NCBI GenBank assembly: GCA_045130475.1
Contig: JBGUPU010000040.1
Location: forward strand, 31,329 to 95,328
Direction: 5' to 3'
DNA: 64,000 nucleotides
DNA from: CAG-791 sp045130475
GTDB lineage: Bacteria > Bacillota > Clostridia > Lachnospirales > Lachnospiraceae
The notes under the pieces are model-generated. The model saw only the letters and a program-made list of their open reading frames with translations. It was not told the DNA's origin and did not search any database. A program made the position numbers and the translations under genes. This document shows positions 16,191-22,816 of the stretch, one piece after another (positions within the stretch are counted from its first letter, which is position 1; each line of letters begins with the position of its first letter).

Positions 16191-17301
16191 AATTTTCTTC
16201 GGATTCGGTCTCATCTGTTTCCCTGAGACGGACGATATTGCGCGCGTTTTTACGCCGGTCCTCCTCAATGGCAGCATAATGCTTTCGTGTCGTGTTGACA
16301 TCTTTGTGGCCCAGAACATCGGCGACCAGATAGATATCGCCGGTCGCTCTGTACAGACTGGTGCCGTAAGTGCTGCGCAGTTTATGCGGGGTGATCTTTT
16401 TGAGGGAGGTGGCAAGGCCTGCATATTTTTTGACAAGGTTTTCAACTGCGCGGACAGTGATCCGCCTGTTCTGCAGGGAGAGAAACAGAGCTTTTTCATG
16501 TCCGTCTTTGGGGAGAATCTGTTTTCTCTGTTCCAGGTAATCATTCAGGGCGGCTTCTACCTCATCCCCGAAATAGACGATGGATTCATATCCTCCTTTG
16601 CGGTGTACACGGATACCTTTTTCCTTAAAATCAATATCCTCCAGATCCAGTCCGACACATTCCGAGACGCGAATCCCGGTCCCGAGCAGAAGAGTGAGGA
16701 GGGCGATGTCGCGAAGCCGGGTCTTATCATGGAAACGCAGCTGATTTTTGGTGAGCTGCGCGCCTGTATCCGCTTTGTTCAGCATGTCGCTGACTTCATC
16801 TGCATCCATCCGTATGATCGGTTTTTCATGGAGTTTGGGAAGAGGTACCAGGGCTGAGACATCCCGTGACAGGAGCTCTGAGGTATAAAAATATTTAAAG
16901 AGGCTGCGGACAGCGGAAAGCTTACGTGCCTTTCCCCTTGCATCATTGGTAAAGACCTGCCCATCCTTCTCATAATAAGTCAGATACTCGAGAAATTCCT
17001 CGATATCCTCCTTGCCAATCTGTTCCAGGATGCTGACAGGATAGTCCCGGATCGCAGTGCCTTTCATGGCGCTATTTTCATTTTCAATAAATTCAAAAAA
17101 GATCCGTAAGTCATAGGCATAGGCCAGGCGGGTCCTTGCCCCCGTCGATTCCTCGATTCCGCGGAAATACTGTCTGCAGAAGCGGGGGAGTTCTTCGAGT
17201 ATTTCACGCATCTTCTTCGTATTATTGATTTCCTGCGTGCGCGAATACTTTTCCGCCCGGAGATCAGTTTTCTTATCATTTTTCTTGATGTGGTCGGCCA
17301 T
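16189..17301 (-). CDS. Tyrosine recombinase / phage-type integrase
   Basis: This 370-residue DNA recombinase has a SAM-like N-terminal DNA-binding domain (about residues 35-165) and a catalytic domain. The active-site residues are all recognisable: Arg211 in GTGIRVSE, Lys in HRKGG, the HKLR box, His in LGHKDVNTT and the nucleophile Tyr342 in RKHYA. It cuts and rejoins DNA through a 3'-phosphotyrosine link. No excisionase, repressor or other phage or transposon gene is next to it. It could be a housekeeping XerC/D-type enzyme or what remains of a mobile element. The motifs match the XerC/XerD group better than typical phage integrases with an AP2-like arm domain. Confidence 0.9.
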   Translation of the reverse strand: MADHIKKNDKKTDLRAEKYSRTQEINNTKKMREILEELPRFCRQYFRGIEESTGARTRLAYAYDLRIFFEFIENENSAMKGTAIRDYPVSILEQIGKEDIEEFLEYLTYYEKDGQVFTNDARGKARKLSAVRSLFKYFYTSELLSRDVSALVPLPKLHEKPIIRMDADEVSDMLNKADTGAQLTKNQLRFHDKTRLRDIALLTLLLGTGIRVSECVGLDLEDIDFKEKGIRVHRKGGYESIVYFGDEVEAALNDYLEQRKQILPKDGHEKALFLSLQNRRITVRAVENLVKKYAGLATSLKKITPHKLRSTYGTSLYRATGDIYLVADVLGHKDVNTTRKHYAAIEEDRRKNARNIVRLRETDETESEEN

Positions 17302-17527
17302 TATAGTTCAATACTCCTGTAAATGGATTTATATCTGGTATTGTAACATATTTTCCATGCAGGTGCTCGCAGGACCGGCGCGAGGAAGTAAGCGATGTAA
17401 ACCTCGGATGTAAGTGAAGACATAAGCAGGAATGCAGGCTGAAAATGAGGAGAATCCGATCTATTTATTGACATAATCTATTGAAAGATGAATGTATATG
17501 AAAATAAAAAATATGCAATCATTGCTA
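17302..17527. other. Intergenic stretch upstream of the recombinase
   Basis: No gene is seen. A TTGACA occurs at 17468-17473 in AT-rich sequence. It precedes two further TTGACA sequences (17528 and 17605) that flank or precede the structured RNA candidate. Confidence 0.4.
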
Positions 17528-17556
17528 TTGACAAATAATTTGCTATATGAAAAAAT
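17528..17556 (+). promoter_or_regulatory. Possible promoter of the structured RNA
   Basis: A consensus TTGACA at 17528-17533 is followed 17 bp later by AAAAAT (17551-17556), which matches the -10 box at four of six positions. Another TTGACA at 17605-17610 has no good -10 partner. Confidence 0.4.
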
Positions 17557-17562
17557 AATCTC

Positions 17563-17864
17563 AATTAGCACGCTAACTATTTGCAAATAATGGATGGGGT
17601 TTTATTGACATGCAATTACAGCAATTAGTTACGCCAAAGGGATAGGAATGGGATGCTGCGCTGCAGGCATCGGCCGCTGAAATCACATTTGATTGTGATT
17701 CATTTGAGCGGCCGCAAGTCAGGCATGCACAGCATGATATGCGCCCTGCGTGTCCATTCATATTCCTTCATTCTGGCACCTGAAGGTTATGTTGGACATT
17801 CGCGGGGTGCATTAATAACGTATCCACAGACACAGATTCCCATATATGGGCATCTGTGTTTTTT
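17563..17864 (+). ncRNA. Candidate structured non-coding RNA
   Basis: No convincing coding frame is present, but a chain of hairpins is. Hairpin 1 (17653-17670) pairs ATG-CTGC with GCAG-CAT across one bulged G. Hairpin 2 begins at the next base: CGGCCGCT (17671-17678) with AGCGGCCG (17707-17714), then AATCACA with TGTGATT inside. Hairpin 3 pairs 17739-17755 with 17794-17812 (12 bp including two G-U, a small internal loop, then 5 bp) and contains an inner 6-bp stem CCTTCA/TGAAGG. An intrinsic terminator (17830-17864) ends the unit. The 5' end is a guess from the possible promoter. I do not recognise the RNA family. Confidence 0.6.
17830..17864 (+). terminator. Intrinsic terminator of the structured RNA
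   Basis: ACACAGAT (17830-17837) pairs with ATCTGTGT (17852-17859) around a smaller CCCATATATGGG palindrome, followed by a run of six or more T. Confidence 0.9.
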
Positions 17865-18006
17865 ATTGCCGTCTACAGCCATCATGCCATAGTAAATGAG
17901 GCAATGCGAGGTAGAGCGAGAGCTTGCCCCGGGCGTTTATACAGCTTGACGAGACGGTGTTCCCTTAGCGGCCTTTTGAGCTTTACTCATTAAATATATG
18001 GATCTA
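17865..18006. other. Intergenic stretch without a recognised feature
   Basis: Between the terminator and the next promoter I see no coding frame or strong hairpin. The sequence is purine-rich in the middle. Confidence 0.4.
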
Positions 18007-18015
18007 TGGTATAAT
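18007..18015 (+). promoter_or_regulatory. Extended -10 promoter element
   Basis: TGGTATAAT at 18007-18015 is a full extended -10 (TGnTATAAT). No good -35 box is seen 17 bp upstream. It lies about 60 bp before the start of the membrane-anchored protein gene. Confidence 0.6.
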
Positions 18016-18076
18016 AAACAGGAATCTGCACCTGTTTTGCTATATGCGATACTGTAAATCAGGAGAATTTCCGCCT

Positions 18077-19399
18077 ATGTTTTTCAAAAACATGTATTCG
18101 GATCCCGGCAGAAGGAATAAACTGACCAGTGGAATGGTATTCTTTATAATCATCCTCTTGATCCTCCAGGGCAGTACCCTTGTGTGTGCGTTAAATCTGG
18201 CGGTCAAAACAAGGGTAAGAGTAATATGGCTGGATCCTTTCCTTCAGATCTCTATCCAGGGTGCGGATGGCTATGCTGTCGCGGAGCCTGTTTTTGACAG
18301 GGATGCTTTCCGGAGCTCTTTTGAAAACATGCTGCAGAAGGCGGATCCCACCCTGCAGCAGGAAGAAGTTTCCGAACTTTCCGAAATTACTGCCGACTCC
18401 ATGGTTTATGAATTTCATATCGAGGAAGGGGACGGAGAAACAAATGTCAGCATCGTCGATGCTGAAGAGGCTGCAGTAAATGAACAGGAGGGATTTGCGC
18501 TTCCTGTTCCCGGTATTTCAAATGGAGATACCGTCACCGTCTTTGCGGATATCAGTGATGAGACCTGGTCCCTTCTGCGTGACAGGGGATTTTTTCTGGC
18601 TTTTGAATGTGATCCTGTAGAAGTGACTGCAGAAGGGCTTACTGAAGCGGCACCTTATGACCCTTTTGAAGAGCTTAGTGTTTCTTTCACAGGGCTTGAC
18701 AGCGTCGGCACAGCAGAGATCTATTACAATGGCTCTTACCCATTCAGCTTCTCTGCCGAGCCTTCGGAAGGGCTCAGCAACGGCGACACGATAGAAATCA
18801 GCCTCTCCTTGAACGAAGGATACGACCTGACCCGTATTGTGGAGGAGTATCATATCATGCCGGTCTCACTGTCCAGGCAGTTTACCGTGTCTGGTCTGTA
18901 TGTGAATCCCACAGAGATCGGCTCTTTTACGGCAGAAAACAGGGATTTGCTCATGCAGCAGGGCCGCCTTGCCGCATCTGCGCTCCTTGAGGATGAGTAT
19001 GAGGAAGGAGAGACATTTGTCCTTGCCGATGCAGGCATGTTTTTTGCCGCGGGAGAGCAGGATTCCGCAGCGCAGAATTATCTCTTCTGTGTCTTTACAG
19101 TAAATTATACCAATTCCTCCGGAGAAGATCTTCAGTACTATTATTTCATCCGCTTCGAGAATGTGATGCTCGATGACGCAGGTGAAGTGGCTGCCGATTT
19201 TACGCAATATGCTTATCCCCAAAAACCGTCCATTCCATTTATCGGCGAAACCCTGGGTGACGGTGCCGAAGTCTCCGTACCGGGTATACTGAGTTTTCGC
19301 ACGCTGGCAGGATACGAAACATCGGAACAGCTGATCTCCCGGGTGATCACTCCTCTGGAACCGGCTTACACAGTGACATCCATTGAACAAAATCAGTAA
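18077..19399 (+). CDS. Membrane-anchored extracytoplasmic protein of unknown function
   Basis: I do not recognise this 440-residue protein. A short basic N-terminus is followed by one strong hydrophobic helix (about residues 20-43), then ~395 acidic residues with no second membrane segment, so it is probably anchored with its bulk outside. The outer part has beta-rich stretches of similar type (GDTVTVFADIS near 155, GDTIEISLSLN near 235) that may be repeated Ig-like or bacterial beta-sandwich modules. The start at 18077 follows AGGAGA at a longish distance; ATG at 18044 is an alternative. It is followed by a response regulator gene after a 230-bp regulatory region. Confidence 0.7.
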   Translation: MFFKNMYSDPGRRNKLTSGMVFFIIILLILQGSTLVCALNLAVKTRVRVIWLDPFLQISIQGADGYAVAEPVFDRDAFRSSFENMLQKADPTLQQEEVSELSEITADSMVYEFHIEEGDGETNVSIVDAEEAAVNEQEGFALPVPGISNGDTVTVFADISDETWSLLRDRGFFLAFECDPVEVTAEGLTEAAPYDPFEELSVSFTGLDSVGTAEIYYNGSYPFSFSAEPSEGLSNGDTIEISLSLNEGYDLTRIVEEYHIMPVSLSRQFTVSGLYVNPTEIGSFTAENRDLLMQQGRLAASALLEDEYEEGETFVLADAGMFFAAGEQDSAAQNYLFCVFTVNYTNSSGEDLQYYYFIRFENVMLDDAGEVAADFTQYAYPQKPSIPFIGETLGDGAEVSVPGILSFRTLAGYETSEQLISRVITPLEPAYTVTSIEQNQ

Positions 19400-19469
19400 G
19401 GAATATTCAAGACACGCTTGCGGGTCTTGCACGCCATATAGAAGAGGGGCCTCCCCCCGCTAAAATAAT

Positions 19470-19525
19470 AGCGTCGACTGATCCTGAATTATTTTTTGTT
19501 TTTTTTCATCGGATTAATCGACGCT
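19470..19525. repeat. Long inverted repeat before the response regulator gene
   Basis: AGCGTCGA (19470-19477) pairs with TCGACGCT (19518-19525), and TGATCC with GGATTA pairs inside. The loop contains T-rich tracts. It may be a terminator of the preceding gene or an operator; its position fits both. Confidence 0.6.
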
Positions 19526-19536
19526 TAATTTTTCTT

Positions 19537-19574
19537 AGTTATACTTATAACTGTGCCATGTATCTGTGCCATGT
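19537..19574 (+). promoter_or_regulatory. Palindrome and direct repeat, candidate operator
   Basis: AGTTAT-actt-ATAACT (19537-19552) is followed by two exact copies of CTGTGCCATGT at 19551-19561 and 19564-19574. Direct repeats of this length and spacing upstream of an OmpR-type regulator suggest autoregulation, but no binding data exist here. Confidence 0.4.
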
Positions 19575-19631
19575 CCGGCACCGGCAGACTATCACCTGGT
19601 TTTGACATCTTTTTTGAGAGAGGCGGACAAT

Positions 19632-20306
19632 ATGAGAGTTTTGATTGCAGAAGATGAGATGGATCTGAATACGATCCTCAATATGAAGCTGTCCGATGCC
19701 GGCTACAGCGTCGACAGTTGTTATGACGGCAAGGAGGCGATCTTATATCTGAAAGCAGCAGAATATGATCTGGTGATACTGGACATCAATATGCCCGGTG
19801 CGGACGGTTTTGCCGTCCTGGATAGTCTGCGGCGAGCCGGCAGGAAAACGCCTGTGCTCTTTCTCACTGCCCGCGATTCCATTTCGGACCGTGTGCGCGG
19901 TCTGGATGCCGGTGCCAATGATTATCTAGTCAAGCCTTTTTCTCTGGAGGAACTGATGGCCAGGATCCGCGTCCTGACCAGGACCGCCCACGGAAGCAGT
20001 GAAAATGTTCTCAGAGCCGGAGACCTCACACTTGATATTGCATCACACGAAGTACGCCGGGCAGGCGAACTGATCGAGCTTTCTGCCAAGGAATACCAGC
20101 TCCTGCAATATCTGCTTTACAACAAGGGGATAGTTCTGAGCCGGGAAAAGATCGAGAACCATATCTGGAACTTTGATTATGAAGGCGGTACCAATGTCGT
20201 TGATGTTTACATCAGCTATCTGCGAAAAAAAGTTGACGGAAAACATTCTCAGAAGCTGATCAAAACAGTCCGTGGCGTCGGATATGTACTCAGGGAAGAT
20301 ACTTGA
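19632..20306 (+). CDS. OmpR/PhoB-family response regulator
   Basis: The N-terminal receiver domain (residues 1-115) has the acidic pair in AEDEMD, the phospho-acceptor Asp51 in LDINMPG, the Thr in LFLTARD and the Lys in LVKPF. The C-terminal winged-helix DNA-binding domain (about 130-222) ends with KTVRGVGYVL, the family signature. It would bind DNA when phosphorylated by the kinase encoded next. The start at 19632 is chosen because MRVLIAEDE is the standard beginning and GAGAGAGGCGG precedes it. The upstream inverted and direct repeats (19470-19574) are candidate self-binding sites. The length of 224 residues is normal. Confidence 0.96.
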   Translation: MRVLIAEDEMDLNTILNMKLSDAGYSVDSCYDGKEAILYLKAAEYDLVILDINMPGADGFAVLDSLRRAGRKTPVLFLTARDSISDRVRGLDAGANDYLVKPFSLEELMARIRVLTRTAHGSSENVLRAGDLTLDIASHEVRRAGELIELSAKEYQLLQYLLYNKGIVLSREKIENHIWNFDYEGGTNVVDVYISYLRKKVDGKHSQKLIKTVRGVGYVLREDT

Positions 20307-20367
20307 AGACAATGGCGTAAGAACGAACGGTTAAGACAGTAAAAAACACAGAAAACAGGTGCATGAT

Positions 20368-21825
20368 ATGAAAAAAACAAGGCCGGGATCCATTACTTTG
20401 CGTATTACCCTGTGGTCTGCCCTTATCCTGATCTCACTGGAGCTGATGACCTTCCTGGTGTTCCGCCTTGTCAGCGGTTCCATACTTGAGAAAACTGTCA
20501 GAGGCTATCTCTTGAGCTCTGTCAATGAAAATACGGACAAGATCGAGTTCTACAATGCTGAGAACTCTGAAGGCTCTGAGGATCTGGATAATATGCTGAT
20601 CCGGTACAGAGACGGGTGGCTGGAGATCGACGATGATTTTCTCGATGAGATCAACGACGTGCAGAGCGCTCTGTATTCATCGGATGGTACCATGCTCTAC
20701 GGCAAGAATCCGATTGCCAGGCAGATGGAGGAGGAAGGCTTTTCTTCTTCCCGTATTTACAAATACAAGGCCGGTCCGGCCGGCAACTGGTATGTCTACG
20801 ACCGAAAGCTTTCCGGCACGGGACTTGAGGATCTCTGGATCCGGGGCGTAGTGACACTTTCCTCAGAGGAAATGCAGCTGCACGATATTCTGCGTACTGC
20901 CATGTTTTTTGTTCCGGCACTTTTACTGGCCGGCATTTTAGGATCCTGGATAACCGCCAGACAGGCACTGTACCCGGTACGCAGGATTGAAAAGACCGTT
21001 TCGGAAATCACGCAGGGGAAGGATCTGGACCGCAGGATCGATGTTACCGGAATCGACCGGGAGCTCTATGACCTGGCGACTGCATTCAACAGTATGTTTG
21101 ACCGTCTTGAACATTCCTTTGAAACAGAGCAGCAGTTTACTTCCGACGCTTCCCATGAACTTCGGACACCCATGGCTGTCATCATGGCACAGACAGAGCT
21201 GGCTTTGGAAAAACCCAGGACTCAGGACCAGTACAGGCAGGCCCTCGAAGTGATCCGGCGCCAGGGCCGACAAATGAATGCCCTGATCGCTTCCATGCTG
21301 GACTTTACCCGTCTGGAGCTCCGTCCGGATAATTATCCTCTGTCAGATCTTGACTACACGGAGCTGCTGAAAGCTCTGGCTGACGACATGTCCCTCATCA
21401 ATTATAAAAATATCAGCCTTTCCGCTGAGATCGCGGAAGGCGTCCGCATCCAGGGAAATGACTTTCTGCTTGAGCGCGCCATCCGAAACCTGATCGACAA
21501 TGCCTATAAATACGGGAACGAGAACGGAAATATTTTTGTAAGGCTAAGTATAACACCAGAAAATATGGCAGAATGCCGCATAGCAGACAACGGCCCGGGA
21601 ATCCCCAAGGAGGAAAACGAACATATCTTCGAACGCTTTTACAGGGGTGCATCCTATAAATCCGGGCGTGTGCCCGGCAGCGGACTGGGCCTTTCCATCG
21701 TCCGCAAGATTGCAGAAATCCACAAAGGATCCATACGGGCAGAAAGCTCCGACAAAGAAGGAGAGTCCGGGAGCACATTTATCCTTTCCATTCCGGTATT
21801 CAATGGTCCAATATCCAATGGATGA
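20368..21825 (+). CDS. Membrane sensor histidine kinase, partner of the preceding regulator
   Basis: This 485-residue kinase has an N-terminal membrane helix (~13-35), an extracytoplasmic sensor loop of ~140 residues, a second helix (~175-195), a HAMP domain (ARQALYPVRRIEKTV), HisKA with His263 in SHELRTP, and HATPase_c with NLIDNAYKYG, DNGPGIP and GSGLGLSIV. It is a typical OmpR-partner kinase. A GTG at 20359 is an alternative start; ATG at 20368 follows CAGGTG. It lies 60 bp after the regulator gene. The PepSY-domain protein downstream is a likely modulator because such proteins often accompany this kind of system; that link is inference. Confidence 0.94.
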   Translation: MKKTRPGSITLRITLWSALILISLELMTFLVFRLVSGSILEKTVRGYLLSSVNENTDKIEFYNAENSEGSEDLDNMLIRYRDGWLEIDDDFLDEINDVQSALYSSDGTMLYGKNPIARQMEEEGFSSSRIYKYKAGPAGNWYVYDRKLSGTGLEDLWIRGVVTLSSEEMQLHDILRTAMFFVPALLLAGILGSWITARQALYPVRRIEKTVSEITQGKDLDRRIDVTGIDRELYDLATAFNSMFDRLEHSFETEQQFTSDASHELRTPMAVIMAQTELALEKPRTQDQYRQALEVIRRQGRQMNALIASMLDFTRLELRPDNYPLSDLDYTELLKALADDMSLINYKNISLSAEIAEGVRIQGNDFLLERAIRNLIDNAYKYGNENGNIFVRLSITPENMAECRIADNGPGIPKEENEHIFERFYRGASYKSGRVPGSGLGLSIVRKIAEIHKGSIRAESSDKEGESGSTFILSIPVFNGPISNG

Positions 21826-21845
21826 ATATTCACTGTTTCTTTATT

Positions 21846-21914
21846 AGGAGGATTTTCCAGGAAAGTTTTTTAAGAAAGATTATCCAAGAAAGATTTTCTA
21901 AGAAAACTTTAATG
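21846..21914 (+). repeat. Degenerate 14-bp tandem repeat
   Basis: Five units begin at 21846, 21859, 21873, 21887 and 21901, with a consensus close to AGAAAGATTTTCYA; the first is one base short. They fill most of the gap between the kinase gene and the PepSY gene. Confidence 0.6.
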
Positions 21915-21990
21915 ATTCTGAACTACCATTAAATGAATGAAAAATAAGCATCCAAACCGGACTATCAGAGCAGGAAAGCAGGTTGATTCT

Positions 21991-22674
21991 ATGACAAATA
22001 CCATTTCCCGTATCACAATCGGAGTACTGTCGGCACTATTGCTGATTGGCGCTATAGTGGCAGGAACTGCTTATGCTGGGGCAGTCGTAAAAAGGAATGA
22101 TCTGATCGACGCGCAGACGGCAGAAGACTTCGCATTTCTTGATGCAGGCGTCAAGTCTGACGACATCTCAGAGATTTACACAGAGCTCGAATTTGATCGT
22201 GGACAATATGAATATGATATCAAATTCAACATAGGCAATGTCGAATATGACTACCAAATACGTGCTCAGGACGGATCTGTACTCTCGAAAGAAATCGAAA
22301 ACAATGCTGCAGAGAACGATCAGAAAACATCACAGCCAGATGACCAGGTAGGTCAACTAGAAGTAACGGATACTGAATTGCAAGACCAGGCACTTGACCA
22401 AACTACAGATAAGCCTGCAGATATTGATCTGACAGAAACTGCAGCCTCCAAAACACAGCAAAACAACTATATCACCCTTGATCAGGCTAAAAAAACAGCC
22501 CTTGATCATGCAGGACTGTCCGAAAACGAAGTTAAATTTTCAAGCGCAAAGCTTGAAAATGATGACGGCATATATGAATATGAAATCGAGTTTTACAAAG
22601 AACCGGTGGAGTACGAATACGAAATCGATGCGGTTACAGGTGAAATAATCAATTCAGAAGCAGATTATGACTGA
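21991..22674 (+). CDS. Membrane-anchored protein with two PepSY domains
   Basis: An N-terminal hydrophobic helix (residues ~8-32) is followed by two PepSY-like units. The first, about residues 36-95, begins at an AEDFAFLDAGV-type helix and ends ...YDYQIRAQDGSVL. The second, 158-225, reads TLDQAKKTALDHAG ... YEYEIDAVTGEI. A Gln/Asp/Thr-rich linker joins them. PepSY domains bind or inhibit peptidases and occur in sensor systems at the cell surface. The chosen start has GCAGG upstream; an ATG at 21937 would add 18 residues and lacks a ribosome binding site. It follows the two-component genes and ends at the bidirectional repeat region. Its molecular function is unknown. Confidence 0.88.
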   Translation: MTNTISRITIGVLSALLLIGAIVAGTAYAGAVVKRNDLIDAQTAEDFAFLDAGVKSDDISEIYTELEFDRGQYEYDIKFNIGNVEYDYQIRAQDGSVLSKEIENNAAENDQKTSQPDDQVGQLEVTDTELQDQALDQTTDKPADIDLTETAASKTQQNNYITLDQAKKTALDHAGLSENEVKFSSAKLENDDGIYEYEIEFYKEPVEYEYEIDAVTGEIINSEADYD

Positions 22675-22797
22675 GCATCTTTAACGAAGGCATCTTTAAC
22701 GAATTAGTTGGCGGCTCACGCCGCCAGCCATAATAAAAACAGCATCTTTAACGAATTAGTTGGCGGCTCACGCCGCCAACTATTCGTTAAAGATGCC
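22675..22797. repeat. Tandem duplicated palindromic element
   Basis: A 37-bp sequence occurs exactly twice, at 22690-22726 and 22742-22778. Its first 14 bases (GCATCTTTAACGAA) also occur at 22675-22688 and in reverse complement at 22783-22796. The copies are 52 bp apart. The right copy plus its inverted tail forms a near-perfect long hairpin. Confidence 0.9.
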
Positions 22798-22801
22798 TTT
22801 T
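22741..22801. terminator. Bidirectional hairpin terminator between convergent genes
   Basis: About 25 bp pair with one bulged T around a TCAC loop. TTTT follows on the plus strand and TTTTT on the minus strand (A-run at 22733-22739). It can end both the PepSY gene and the NlpC/P60 gene. Confidence 0.85.
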
Positions 22802-22816
22802 GCGAATAAATGCATA

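Noticed and set aside
17771..17812. T-box leader
   Set aside because: TGGCACC resembles part of a T-box, but the following bases do not fit TGGNACCGCG, there is no specifier stem, and no amino-acid gene lies directly downstream.
16189..18076. Prophage or integrative element
   Set aside because: Only one recombinase gene is present. I see no structural, regulatory or conjugation genes and no convincing direct-repeat attachment sites.
22675..22797. CRISPR array
   Set aside because: There are only two full copies, the repeat is itself a long palindrome, spacing is 15 bp and no cas genes are near.
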